A stretch of DNA of 64,000 nucleotides from Geodermatophilus sp. DSM 45219 (GTDB lineage Bacteria; Actinomycetota; Actinomycetes; Mycobacteriales; Geodermatophilaceae). The notes beneath the pieces are model-generated. The model had not been told where the DNA came from and made no database searches. It saw only the letters and a list, made by a program, of their open reading frames with translations. The stretch spans positions 62,001-126,000 of the forward strand of contig NZ_FNIQ01000002.1 in assembly GCF_900104025.1 (NCBI RefSeq). Direction: 5' to 3'. Shown in pieces: positions 25,025 through 33,321 of the stretch (its first letter is position 1; each line of letters begins with the position of its first letter). The translations under genes and the position numbers were made by a program.

Positions 25025-26512
25025 TCAGTCCGTCGACCGGGGCAGCGTGATCTTGTACTGGGCGATCTTCCGGTACAGCGTGGCGCGGCCGATGCCGAGC
25101 GCCTCCGCCGCGCGGGTCACGGTGGTGCCCGGCTCGGTCAGGCACCGGACGATCTCGTCGCGCTCCAGGCGCTCGAGCCGGGTGAGCGTGCGGGTCCCGC
25201 TGTCGAGCACCTCGGGCGCCAGGTGCTGGACGTCCACGACGTCGGCACGGGACACCGCCTCGCGGACGACGCGGCGCAGCTGCCGGACGTTGCCCGGCCA
25301 GGAGTAGCCGGTCAGCGCCCGGGCCGCCCGCGGGGTGACGCCCACCGTGCGGCGGCGCTCGTGCAGGGCGAAGGCGTGCGCGAGCGGCAGGACGTCGTCG
25401 GTGCGGTGCCGCAGCGGCGGGGTCTCCACCACCGTGTCGACCAGGGCGGCCAGCGGGCCGGGGAGCACGGCGTACTCGGGGGCGCTGAGCACGAACCGCT
25501 GCGGCCCGGCGGGACGGCGGACCGCCCCGAGGATCCGCGCCAGCTCGTCGGCCGCCCAGGCCGGGAGCTCGGTCAGCCCGGAGACGATCACGCAGGTGTC
25601 GGCGTCGCGCAGCTCCGGCGTCCACAGCTCCAGCCAGGCGGCGACGTCGCCGCGGTCGGGAGCCCGGGCGTGCAGCAGCCGCTGGCGGCCGGTCAGCCGG
25701 CGGCGGGCCACGGCGGCGAGCGTGGCCTTGCCCGCGCCCGCCTCGCCCACGACCGCCACCACCCGCCCGGCGGCGACGGCGGTGGCGGCATCGGACACCG
25801 CGGCGCGCCAGCCGGGGGAGACGCACGGGTCGCCGTCCCCGGCCCCCAGGTGGCCGCCGACGACGTGGAAGACCTCGCCCCGGGGCGCCGGCCGCATGGT
25901 GCGCCCGCCGGAGCGGACCAGCATCAGCGCGCTCGTGGCGCTCGCCGCCGCCTGGGCCAGCCCGAGGAGCAGCTCGGAGCCGGTGGACGACCAGGTCGTC
26001 AGGTTGATGCTGCCGGCCAGTTCGCCGGTCACCGGCTCGATGACCGGCGCGGCCGCGCAGGTGTAGCCGCGCAGCTCGGCGACGTAGTGGTCCTCCGCCC
26101 GGACGAGCGAGGGGGTCCGGTCGGCGAGGGAGAGCCCCAGCCCGTTGGTGCCGGCGTTGCGCTCGTTGTAGGAGAACCCGGGCGCCAGGTGCACCCGGTC
26201 CAGGGCGCGCTGGATGGTCGGGTCGTCGCCGAGCCGCGCGAGGACCAGCCCCTCGGAGTCGGCCACCATGAGGCTGACCGGCTCGTTGGCGATCGTCGCC
26301 TGCAGGTCGGTGAGGACCCGGTGCGCGCACTCGTAGAGCAGCGAGTCGGTGTCGACCGTGCCGGTGAAGACCGGGATGACCTCGTCGGGGGTGACGCCGT
26401 AGTCGTGGCTGCGCCGCCAGGACGCCCGCAGTCGCGGTGCGGCCGCCCGCCCGGCCAGCTGGGGGTCGGGCAGGGGAGCGGGCGCCGCCGAGGGGTCGTC
26501 GTGCGTCTCCAC
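25025..26512 (-). CDS. GAF/Fis-type activator (AcoR/MimR-like) with degenerate AAA domain
   Basis: 495 residues from a GTG behind CGGAGGTGG. A GAF domain (about 55-200) has the AcoR-like ERNAGTNGLGLSLADRTP. The AAA-like part keeps a Walker-type GEAGAGKA (256-263) but has no GAFTGA loop, so sigma-54 contact is not expected. The C-terminal Fis helix-turn-helix (about 450-490) reads VTRAAEALGIGRATLYRKI. MimR and related actinobacterial proteins of this build activate alkane/ketone oxidation genes. It is divergent from the amidohydrolase/DUF59/alcohol dehydrogenase operon. Confidence 0.88.
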   Translation of the reverse strand: METHDDPSAAPAPLPDPQLAGRAAAPRLRASWRRSHDYGVTPDEVIPVFTGTVDTDSLLYECAHRVLTDLQATIANEPVSLMVADSEGLVLARLGDDPTIQRALDRVHLAPGFSYNERNAGTNGLGLSLADRTPSLVRAEDHYVAELRGYTCAAAPVIEPVTGELAGSINLTTWSSTGSELLLGLAQAAASATSALMLVRSGGRTMRPAPRGEVFHVVGGHLGAGDGDPCVSPGWRAAVSDAATAVAAGRVVAVVGEAGAGKATLAAVARRRLTGRQRLLHARAPDRGDVAAWLELWTPELRDADTCVIVSGLTELPAWAADELARILGAVRRPAGPQRFVLSAPEYAVLPGPLAALVDTVVETPPLRHRTDDVLPLAHAFALHERRRTVGVTPRAARALTGYSWPGNVRQLRRVVREAVSRADVVDVQHLAPEVLDSGTRTLTRLERLERDEIVRCLTEPGTTVTRAAEALGIGRATLYRKIAQYKITLPRSTD

Positions 26513-26623
26513 GACCCACCTCCGAGGTCCACGGACGGCCGAGCGCCGTGCGCCGGCGGACGTCCGGCCCGTGTGCGTTGCGCCACACTGAATCTACGCT
26601 CGGGGCCGACGGCCCAGGTGGAA

Positions 26624-26667
26624 CCGGCGTCCCAAAGTGAGACAGCGACCGCCTACTGGGACGCCGG
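26624..26667. promoter_or_regulatory. 11-bp inverted repeat upstream of the amidohydrolase operon, candidate activator site
   Basis: CCGGCGTCCCA (26624-26634) and TGGGACGCCGG (26657-26667) are perfect inverse complements with a 22-base spacer. The arm centres are about 33 bases apart, three helical turns. It sits 67 bases before the operon ATG, in the divergent region next to the GAF/Fis gene. A second imperfect repeat (GTGTG, CACAC) is at 26571-26588. Confidence 0.5.
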
Positions 26668-26733
26668 GGGGCTGCCTAGCGTCGTCGGCCAGAGCGGTGA
26701 CTGCCATCACACCGTGACCGAGGGAGGCCGGAG

Positions 26734-27777
26734 ATGTACCGCAAGGACGGCGAGAGCTACTACGTCGTGGACGCCCACATCGCCCTGTGGGACGGACGCC
26801 CGGAGAACCAGCGCAACATCCACGGCAAGCAGTTCATCGACTGCTTCTACGACTACCACCGCAACCTCAGCCCCGAGTCCGAGGTCTGGAGCTACGAGGA
26901 GTACCTCTACCAGGGCGGCGAGCGGCTGATGCGCGACGTCTTCGTCGACGGCATCGTCGACCACGCGATCTTCCAGCCGGCCCGGCTCAAGGAGTTCTAC
27001 CACCGGGGCTTCGGCCAGACCGAGGAGGCGTTCGCCCTCGCCCAGGCCCACCCGGACAAGCTGACCTACAACCACTACTGGGACCCCCGCGACGGGGAGA
27101 ACGGCCTGGACGAGCTGCGCCGCAACGCCGAGCGCATGCAGCTCAAGGGCGTGAAGCTCTACACCGCCGACTGGCACGGGGAGTCCCGCGGCTGGAAGCT
27201 CACCGACCCGATGGCCTACCGCTACCTGGAGGCCTGCCGCGAGCTCGGCATCAAGAACATCCACATCCACAAGGGCCCGACCATCCGCCCGCTGGACCGC
27301 GACGCCTTCGACGTCGCCGACGTCGACCACGTGGCCACCGACTTCACCGACCTGAACTTCGTCGTGGAGCACTGCGGCCTGCCGCGGCTGGAGGACTTCT
27401 GCTGGATCGCCACCCAGGAGCCCAACGTGTACGCGGGCCTCGCGGTCGCCATCCCGTTCATCCACACCCGCCCGCGCTACTTCGCGCAGATCATGGGCGA
27501 GCTCACCTACTGGCTGGGGGAGGACCGGATCCTGTTCTCCAGCGACTACGCGCTGTGGACGCCGAAGTGGCTGGTCGAGAAGTTCGTGGACTTCCAGATC
27601 CCCGAGGACCTGACCGAGTACGCGCCGCTGAGCACTCCGCTGAAGAAGAAGGTGCTGGGTCTCAACGCCGCGAAGCTCTACGACCTGCCGGTGCCGGCCG
27701 AGCTGCAGCTGCCCGACGCCGACGAGACCGCCACCGGCCCGCGCGAGCCCGCCGCGGCCGACCTGGCCTCGGTCTGA
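26734..27777 (+). CDS. Amidohydrolase-like protein of propane/acetone-oxidation type operons
   Basis: 347 residues, an amidohydrolase-2 barrel beginning YYVVDAHIALWDGRPEN. The usual HxH is altered to AHIALW, so metal binding may differ. Later blocks are KNIHIHKGPT, FVVEHCGLPRLEDF and LFSSDYALWTP. Close relatives sit directly after the monooxygenase genes in propane/acetone-oxidation clusters of Rhodococcus and Mycobacterium, with unknown function. Here no monooxygenase gene precedes it. The ribosome site GGAGGCCGGAG is strong. The DUF59 gene follows 13 bases later. Confidence 0.75.
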   Translation: MYRKDGESYYVVDAHIALWDGRPENQRNIHGKQFIDCFYDYHRNLSPESEVWSYEEYLYQGGERLMRDVFVDGIVDHAIFQPARLKEFYHRGFGQTEEAFALAQAHPDKLTYNHYWDPRDGENGLDELRRNAERMQLKGVKLYTADWHGESRGWKLTDPMAYRYLEACRELGIKNIHIHKGPTIRPLDRDAFDVADVDHVATDFTDLNFVVEHCGLPRLEDFCWIATQEPNVYAGLAVAIPFIHTRPRYFAQIMGELTYWLGEDRILFSSDYALWTPKWLVEKFVDFQIPEDLTEYAPLSTPLKKKVLGLNAAKLYDLPVPAELQLPDADETATGPREPAAADLASV

Positions 27778-27790
27778 GGAGGACCCTGCG

Positions 27791-28558
27791 ATGACCGCCG
27801 TGCTGCCCGACCTCACCGTGACCGAGGCCGAGGTCAGGGCCGCGCTGGGCACCGTCGTCGACCCCGAGCTGGACGAGCCGATCACCGACGTCGGCTTCGT
27901 CCGCTCGGTGTCGGTCCAGGGAGGCGCCGTCGAGGTGCACCTGCGGCTGCCCACCTCCTTCTGCGCGCCGAACTTCGCCTGGCTGATGGTCTCCGACGCC
28001 CACGACGCGGTGTCCGCCGTCCCGGGGGTGGGATCCGTGGTGGTCGAGCTCGACGACCACCACGACTCCGACCTGATCAACCGTGGGATGGCGGCCGGGC
28101 TGGGCTACCGGGGCACCTTCGGCCACGAGGCGGAGGACTCGCTCGACGAGCTGCGGGCGACCTTCCAGCGCAAGGCGCACACCGCGGCGATGGAGCGGGC
28201 GATCACCGCCCTCGTCCGCACCGACCCGGCGGTGGACGTCGCGGCGCTCACCCTCGGCGACCTGCCGGCGGGGGAGCACACCACCGACGCGCTGCTGCGC
28301 CGGCGGGCGACCCTGGGCCTGCCCGTCGACGACGGGGCGCCGGTCCTCGTGCGCGACGACGGCACCCGCCCCGACCCCGCGCAGGCCGAGATGGTGCTGC
28401 GCCGGGCCCGCTCGGTGCGCATCTCCGTCGACGGCAACGCGCACTTCTGCCGGGGTCTGCTCACCACTCGCTACCCCGGGTCGGAGGCCGACCAGACCCC
28501 CCGTCCCGAGGACCGCCTCCTGCTCCCGCTCACCGTCTCGAAGGGAACCCACCCGTGA
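27791..28558 (+). CDS. DUF59/MIP18-domain protein
   Basis: 255 residues. The N-terminal DUF59 domain (about 8-95) contains VVDPELDEPITDVGFVRSV and the Cys-bearing LPTSFCAPNFAW. DUF59 domains occur in iron-sulfur assembly factors (SufT, PaaD) and in MimG-like partners of binuclear-iron monooxygenases. The remaining 150 residues are unrecognised and include a Cys near the end (NAHFCRGLLTTRY). It has a GAGGAGGA ribosome site, and its stop overlaps the GTG of the dehydrogenase. Confidence 0.75.
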   Translation: MTAVLPDLTVTEAEVRAALGTVVDPELDEPITDVGFVRSVSVQGGAVEVHLRLPTSFCAPNFAWLMVSDAHDAVSAVPGVGSVVVELDDHHDSDLINRGMAAGLGYRGTFGHEAEDSLDELRATFQRKAHTAAMERAITALVRTDPAVDVAALTLGDLPAGEHTTDALLRRRATLGLPVDDGAPVLVRDDGTRPDPAQAEMVLRRARSVRISVDGNAHFCRGLLTTRYPGSEADQTPRPEDRLLLPLTVSKGTHP

Positions 28559-29580
28559 AGGCCGTCCGCGTGCACGAGTACCACGCCGACCCCACGATCG
28601 ACGACATCCCCGAACCGCAGCTGCAGGGTCCCCTCGACGTCATCGTCAAGATCGGTGGCGCCGGGGTCTGCCGGACCGACCTGCACATCCTCGAGGGCCA
28701 GTGGGCCGACATCCAGAACCCGGAGCTGCCCTACGTCATCGGGCACGAGAACGCCGGCTGGGTGCACGCGGTCGGGGAGGGCGTCACCAACGTCGCCGTC
28801 GGTGACACCGTCATCCTGCACCCGCACCCGAGCTGCGGGCTGTGCATGCCCTGCCGCGCCGGCCGGGACATGCAGTGCGAGAACGCCTTCTTCCCCGGGC
28901 TGTCCAACAACGACGGGGGCATGGCCGAGTACCTGCGCACCACCGCCCGCGCCTGCGTGAAGCTCGACCCGTCCACCAACCCCGCCGACGTCGCCGCACT
29001 CGCGGACGCGGGCATCACCGCCTACCACGCCGTGCGCAAGGCCCTGCCGCTGCTGCACCCGGGCACGACGGCGGTCGTGCAGGGCGCCGGCGGTCTCGGC
29101 CACATCGGCGTCCAGTGCCTGGCCGCACTGTCGGGCACCCGGATCGTCGTCGTCGACCGCAACCCCGATGCCCTGGAGCTCGCCCGGCAGATCGGCGCCG
29201 ACGAGACCGTGGTCGCCGACGGCAACCAGGTGCAGGCGGTCCAGGACCTGACCGGCGGGGGCGCGGACGTCGTCTTCGACTTCGTCGCCGAGCAGGGCGC
29301 GGAGATGGACGGCTGGCACATGACCGGCCCGGCCGGCTCGTACTACGTCATCGGGTACGGCGGCGAGCTCCGGATCCCGACGCTGGACTTCGTCGCCGGC
29401 GAGAAGAACATCGTCGGCAACATCGTCGGCACCTACACCGACCTGGCCGAGCTGATGGTGCTCGCGCAGGCCGGGAAGGTCACCCTGCACACCCAGCAGT
29501 ACCCGCTCGACCGGGCCGTGGACGCGCTCCGCGACCTCGACGCCGGGAAGGTCCGGGGCCGGGCGATCCTCGTGCCCTAG
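28555..29580 (+). CDS. Zinc-dependent NAD(P) alcohol dehydrogenase
   Basis: 341 residues. The catalytic zinc region has GVCRTDLHILEG and GHENAGWVHAVGEG. The four-cysteine structural zinc loop CGLCMPCRAGRDMQC is intact. The Rossmann motif is GAGGLGHIGVQCLAAL near residue 178. It resembles the alcohol dehydrogenase that closes propane-oxidation operons and oxidises secondary or primary alcohols. The GTG overlaps the DUF59 stop (GTGA). A two-hairpin terminator region follows. Confidence 0.88.
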   Translation: MKAVRVHEYHADPTIDDIPEPQLQGPLDVIVKIGGAGVCRTDLHILEGQWADIQNPELPYVIGHENAGWVHAVGEGVTNVAVGDTVILHPHPSCGLCMPCRAGRDMQCENAFFPGLSNNDGGMAEYLRTTARACVKLDPSTNPADVAALADAGITAYHAVRKALPLLHPGTTAVVQGAGGLGHIGVQCLAALSGTRIVVVDRNPDALELARQIGADETVVADGNQVQAVQDLTGGGADVVFDFVAEQGAEMDGWHMTGPAGSYYVIGYGGELRIPTLDFVAGEKNIVGNIVGTYTDLAELMVLAQAGKVTLHTQQYPLDRAVDALRDLDAGKVRGRAILVP

Positions 29581-29585
29581 AAGGA

Positions 29586-29687
29586 CCACCCTTCTCCCCA
29601 CGCTGCGCAGACTCAGCGCGGGCCCCTGAAGGGTGGCCGTTCCAGCACGTCGCCAGGGGCCGTTCCGGAGTGATCCGGAGCGGCCCC
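29586..29687. terminator. Two hairpins between convergent genes
   Basis: The first is a 9-bp stem (29586-29594 with 29628-29636) enclosing a small CGCTG/CAGCG hairpin. The second is a 14-bp stem with one G-T pair (29656-29669 with 29674-29687) and a GTGA loop. Together they separate the alcohol dehydrogenase operon from the convergent coiled-coil gene. Confidence 0.75.
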
Positions 29688-29731
29688 TCGGCGTTCCGCC
29701 CGGTCCCGCCTGCCCTCGGGTGGTGCGCCGG

Positions 29732-30913
29732 TCAGGGCTCGTGCGGCCCGGCCGAGGCCGGGCCCGGAGCCGCGGGTGGCGGCTGATCGGTGCCGGGCGC
29801 CGCGTCGGCCGGCCGCCCCGCGGCGGGCTCCGCCCGCCGGGCACGCAGCGCCTCCTCCAGCCGGGCCTGCGCGGCGACCGCCCGGTCCCGCGCCTCCTCG
29901 GCGGTGAGCCGGTCGCGCCGGCTCTCCTCGGCCCGGCGCTCCGCGCGCTCGGCACGGACCGCCTGCGCCTCCGCCCGCCCGGCCTCGGCCTCCGCCCGCG
30001 CGTCGGCGGCACGCGCGCGGCCGTCCGCGGCGGCGGCCTCCAGCCGGGCCGCCGCTGCCGCCTGCTCGGCGCGGTGCACCGCCTCCGCCGTCTCTGCCCG
30101 GACGCGTTCGAGCTGCTCGCGGGCGGCCCGCTCGGCCGCCAGTGCCTCGTCGCGCGCCGCGTCCGCGTGCGCCGCCCGCTCCCGTGCCGCCGCCGCGTCG
30201 GCGACCGCCCGGTCCCACCCCTGCTGCGCCCGGGCCTGCTCACCGCGCGCGCTCTCGGCGTCCCGCACCGCGGCGTCCCGCCGGCGCTCGGCGTCCCGTC
30301 GTCCCGCGTCGGCCTCCGCCCGGGCCGCCTCCGCCGCGCCGAGGTCGAGGCGCGCCCGGTCGGCCTCCGCGTGTGCGACCTCGGTCGCGGCCTGCGCGGT
30401 CGCGGCCTCGTCCCGGGCGACGGCCGCCTCCTCCCGCGCCCGGGCGGCACCGTCCTCGGCCCGGGCGGCGGCCTCGAGCGCCTCCCGCGTCGTCCGCTCG
30501 GCGACCGCCCGCAGCCGGTCGGCGGCCGACGCCCGCTGCTCGGCCTCGGCGACCTCCCGCCGCGCGTCGGTGCGGATCGCCGCCCGCTCTGCCTCCAGCA
30601 GCTCGGCGTCGGCGGCCCGGGTCAGCGCGTCGGTGGCTGAGTGCACCTGCTCCTCGATCGCGGCCAGCGTCTGGCGCAGCCGGTCGGCGACCCGGGTGAG
30701 CGTGTCCGCCGCGCGGGGCGCGGGCGGCGTCCCGGCGGGCGTCCCGCCGGGGGCGGGGGAGTCCTCGGCGGCCCGCGCCCGGCGGGCGGCGAAGGCGGTC
30801 GTGCGGTTGTGGTCGGGGCGGGCGCAGTAGGCCGACCTCCCGCCGGTGGGCGGGGGCGGGGCCACCGGCAGCTCACAGCCGGGGAAGGCGCACGCGGCCG
30901 ATGGGGCGGTCAT
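29732..30913 (-). CDS. Long Ala/Glu/Arg coiled-coil protein with N-terminal Cys/His cluster
   Basis: 393 residues from the ATG at 30911-30913 (AGGA nine bases upstream; a TTG at 30943 is an alternative). The N-terminus has Cys8, Cys13, Cys30 and His35 (CAFPGC and YCARPDH), spaced like a small zinc-binding motif. Residues 70-360 are almost uninterrupted heptad-rich helix composed of Ala, Glu, Arg and Asp. The tail is Pro/Ala-rich. Overall it resembles KfrA-like, plasmid-borne coiled-coil proteins in style, without a clear KfrA DNA-binding head. It is divergent from a tyrosine recombinase, 105 bases apart. Function unknown. Confidence 0.65.
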   Translation of the reverse strand: MTAPSAACAFPGCELPVAPPPPTGGRSAYCARPDHNRTTAFAARRARAAEDSPAPGGTPAGTPPAPRAADTLTRVADRLRQTLAAIEEQVHSATDALTRAADAELLEAERAAIRTDARREVAEAEQRASAADRLRAVAERTTREALEAAARAEDGAARAREEAAVARDEAATAQAATEVAHAEADRARLDLGAAEAARAEADAGRRDAERRRDAAVRDAESARGEQARAQQGWDRAVADAAAARERAAHADAARDEALAAERAAREQLERVRAETAEAVHRAEQAAAAARLEAAAADGRARAADARAEAEAGRAEAQAVRAERAERRAEESRRDRLTAEEARDRAVAAQARLEEALRARRAEPAAGRPADAAPGTDQPPPAAPGPASAGPHEP

Positions 30914-30928
30914 GCCGCCATCCTGCGC

Positions 30929-30969
30929 CCGTTCGTCCGTCAAAGCTCGCTCAACACACGAACGAACGG
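30929..30969. repeat. 8-bp inverted repeat in the coiled-coil/recombinase divergent region
   Basis: CCGTTCGT (30929-30936) and ACGAACGG (30962-30969) face each other across 25 bases, just upstream of the coiled-coil gene. It could be an operator for that gene. Weak by itself. Confidence 0.35.
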
Positions 30970-30998
30970 CGTCGGGTCGGGGAGACGAGACGCCATCC

Positions 30999-31027
30999 GC
31001 ACTCCATAATCAACTCTTATGGAGTCC
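30999..31027. other. dif-like inverted repeat overlapping the recombinase start codon
   Basis: The arms GCACTCCATAA (30999-31009) and TTATGGAGTCC (31017-31027) match at 10 of 11 positions as inverse complements. They flank a 7-base spacer, TCAACTC. The inner CATAA and TTATG equal the inner ends of XerC/XerD sites such as E. coli dif, which has a 6-base centre. The recombinase ATG (31019-31021) lies inside the right arm. CATAAT at 31005-31010 could also be a -10 box giving a leaderless transcript. The site could be a recombination core, an autoregulatory operator, or both. Confidence 0.5.
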
Positions 31028-32038
31028 GCCCCGGAAGACCTCAGGACGTCGACACAGTCGGTCGTGCCGGCCGTCGCCGAGGGCGGGCTGCTCCTCCCCG
31101 GGGACGTCGCGTCCGTCGGCCGCTACCTCGGCGCGGCGCGCGCCGACTCGACCCGGAAGGCCTACGACGCGGACTTCCGCGCCTGGTCGGACTGGGCCCG
31201 GCGGCGCGGCTTCACCCCGCTGCCCGCGGCCGACAGCGCGGTGGCGACCTACCTCGCCGCGCTCGGCGACGCGGGGGCGAGCCCCCGCACCATCGCCCGG
31301 CGGCTGTCCGGCATCGGGCACGCCCACCGCGAGGCCGGTCACCCCAGTCCGTCGGAGCACCCGGGCACCCGCGAGGTGCTCCGGGGCATCCGCCGCACCG
31401 CGGCCCGCGACGGCCGCCGCCCGCGCAAGGCGCGTGCCCTCGACACCGCGACGATCCGGCTGCTCGTCGAGGAGCTGCCCGACGGCGTGGCCGGTCTGCG
31501 CGACCGGGCGCTGATCCTGACCTCGTTCGCCCTCGGGCTGCGGGCGTCGGACGCGTGCGGGCTGGACGTGGCCGACCTCGTGCCGGCCGGGCACGGCGGC
31601 CTGGACGTCACCATCGGCCGGTCGAAGACCGACCAGGAGGGCGCCGGCGAGGTGCTGGCGCTCGCGCCGGGGGTGCGGGCGCGGACCTGCCCGGTGCGCG
31701 CCCTGCAGGCGTGGGTCGACGCGGCGGGCATCGCGGGGGAGGACGGGCCGCTGTTCCGCAGCGTCGGGCGCGGCCCGACTCCCCGGATCGGGCGCACCCG
31801 GATGGCCCGGTCCTCGGTCCGGCTTGTCCTGCGCCGCGCCGCCGAGCGCGCCGGCGTCCCGCTCGACGGGCTCAGCCCGCACAGCCTCCGCCGGTCGTTC
31901 GCGACCGAGGGCTACAAGGCCGGCGTGACCGAGCGGGAGCTGGCCCGCACCGGGCGGTGGGCCTCGGTCACGACCATGCGCGGCTACGACGCCAGCAGCC
32001 GCTGGGCCGATCCGGCGTCCGCCCGGCTCGGCCTGTGA
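31019..32038 (+). CDS. Tyrosine recombinase/integrase
   Basis: 339 residues. The SAM-like core-binding domain spans about 30-125. The catalytic domain has Arg175 (LGLRASD), Lys203 (RSKTDQ), His288 and Arg291 (SPHSLRRSF), Trp314 in the usual second-His position (TGRWAS) and nucleophile Tyr323 (MRGYDASS). All catalytic residues needed for DNA strand exchange are present. No Shine-Dalgarno precedes the ATG, consistent with a leaderless message. It is divergent from the coiled-coil gene. No att-flanked element or phage gene was seen around it, so it does not look like a simple prophage integrase. Confidence 0.88.
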   Translation: MESAPEDLRTSTQSVVPAVAEGGLLLPGDVASVGRYLGAARADSTRKAYDADFRAWSDWARRRGFTPLPAADSAVATYLAALGDAGASPRTIARRLSGIGHAHREAGHPSPSEHPGTREVLRGIRRTAARDGRRPRKARALDTATIRLLVEELPDGVAGLRDRALILTSFALGLRASDACGLDVADLVPAGHGGLDVTIGRSKTDQEGAGEVLALAPGVRARTCPVRALQAWVDAAGIAGEDGPLFRSVGRGPTPRIGRTRMARSSVRLVLRRAAERAGVPLDGLSPHSLRRSFATEGYKAGVTERELARTGRWASVTTMRGYDASSRWADPASARLGL

Positions 32039-32060
32039 GGACGCCCGGCGGCCGGCGTCC
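32039..32060. terminator. Hairpin between recombinase and convergent gene
   Basis: GGACGCC (32039-32045) pairs with GGCGTCC (32054-32060) immediately after the recombinase stop. The same arm sequences recur in the hairpin at 52747-52771. Confidence 0.6.
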
Positions 32061-32066
32061 CCGGGG

Positions 32067-32681
32067 TCAGAGCACCGACCAGCCCGCCGGGAGCTCCCGC
32101 CGGCCGGTGGCGGCCAGCAGGAGCGGCCCGGCCCGGCCGTCGGCGACGGCCAGGTCGGCGACCAGCCGCAGGGCCTGGGCCGCCACCGCGGCCGGGACCT
32201 CCAGCGGCAGACCCAGCGCCGTGGCGAGGTCCGCGGTGTGCACGGCCAGCTCGAAGGTGCGCGTCGGCAGGTAGTCGGCCAGGCGCATGCCCCCCGCCAC
32301 CGTCGTGAGCAGCTCGGTGCCGTCCCGGGCGTCGACGAGCGGGACCACGCGGGCGGCGACCTGCGCCACGGCGGCCGCGGGATCCGGCCCCAGGGCGACC
32401 CCGGCCTGGCGTCCGCGGGCGGCGACCTCGGGGCCGGCGGCGATCGCCCGCGTGGCGCGGACGTAGTCGGCGGCGGACCGGATCCCGACGCTCCCGGCGG
32501 GGCGCTCGAGGTAGCCCTCGACCGTCAGCAGCGACCGGCTGGTGTGGCCCACGAGGGCGCGGACGTCCCACTCGCCCAGACCGGGCCGGCCCCACCGGTC
32601 CCCGACCAGGGCGCTGGTGCGGACGAACCACGCGGCGGCGTCGCCGAAGGCCCGGCGCGAGTCGTCCCACGCAGACGGCAT
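32067..32681 (-). CDS. Maleylpyruvate-isomerase N-terminal domain (mycothiol-dependent DinB-like) protein
   Basis: 204 residues. The N-terminal DinB-like helical bundle contains WDVRALVGHTSRSLLTVEGYL, whose GHT matches the first metal His of mycothiol-dependent MDMPI_N proteins. A second metal region is TFELAVHTADLATALG near residue 145. The family includes mycothiol-dependent maleylpyruvate isomerase and many thiol transferases of unknown substrate. It stands alone, converging on the recombinase gene. Confidence 0.75.
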   Translation of the reverse strand: MPSAWDDSRRAFGDAAAWFVRTSALVGDRWGRPGLGEWDVRALVGHTSRSLLTVEGYLERPAGSVGIRSAADYVRATRAIAAGPEVAARGRQAGVALGPDPAAAVAQVAARVVPLVDARDGTELLTTVAGGMRLADYLPTRTFELAVHTADLATALGLPLEVPAAVAAQALRLVADLAVADGRAGPLLLAATGRRELPAGWSVL

Positions 32682-32823
32682 GCCGGCCAGCCTGGCACGG
32701 CGCAGGGGGGGTCAGGCGCGCGCGGACCGCGGGCGGCCTCGGTCCCGACGACGTCGGAGCACTCCTCGCTGGTCGACCGGATGACGCGCCGCACCGGGCC
32801 ACTCGATTGACATTCGATAGGTA

Positions 32824-33321
32824 GTGAACGATCGTCGATGGGTGCTCACGACGCGCCGGGTGGTCGGCCCGCTCCGGATCCTGCTCGCGCTGGCCTTCGC
32901 CGCCCTGCTGGTCGCCCAGGTCGCCGTCCTGCCCCCGCTGTGGGCGGAGATGGCGCAGGAGTCGCCGAACAGCCAGTTCTGGCGGTGGGGGACGCTCGTG
33001 GGGACGATCCTCGGGCTGGCCTGCGTCCAGGTCGTCATCGTGTGCACCTGGCAGCTGCTCACCCTGGTCCGCGACGACCGCATCTTCAGCGACGCGTCCC
33101 TGGTCTGGGTGAACGCGATCGTGGGTGCGATCGGCGCCGCCGAGCTGCTGCTCCTCGGCTGCTTCGCCTGGTCCGCCCTCACCTGGGAGCACCCCGGGCT
33201 GCCGGTCGCCCTCCTGGTGATGCTGGTGGCCGGGGCCGCGCTCGGGCTGCTCGTCGTGGTGCTGCGCGCGCTGCTGCGGCAGGCCACGACGCTGCGGGCG
33301 GACCTGGACGGGGTCATCTGA
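32824..33321 (+). CDS. DUF2975 membrane protein
   Basis: 165 residues with four hydrophobic helices: about 18-40, 62-84, 104-126 and 134-154. The domain begins with a long first helix and has the DUF2975 motif RDDRIFSDASLVWVNAIVGAIG (quoted in part) in the loop after helix two. DUF2975 proteins are regularly paired with a small YozG-like HTH protein, as here: the stop shares its A with the next ATG. Upstream, ATTGACATTCGATAG at 32806-32820 may contain a promoter or operator. Function is unknown; it may act as a membrane partner of the HTH protein. Confidence 0.75.
   Translation: MNDRRWVLTTRRVVGPLRILLALAFAALLVAQVAVLPPLWAEMAQESPNSQFWRWGTLVGTILGLACVQVVIVCTWQLLTLVRDDRIFSDASLVWVNAIVGAIGAAELLLLGCFAWSALTWEHPGLPVALLVMLVAGAALGLLVVVLRALLRQATTLRADLDGVI

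Noticed and set aside
31019-32038. Prophage or integrative-element boundary at the tyrosine recombinase
   Set aside because: No tRNA, duplicated att core, excisionase or phage gene was found nearby, so a resident or domesticated recombinase is more likely.
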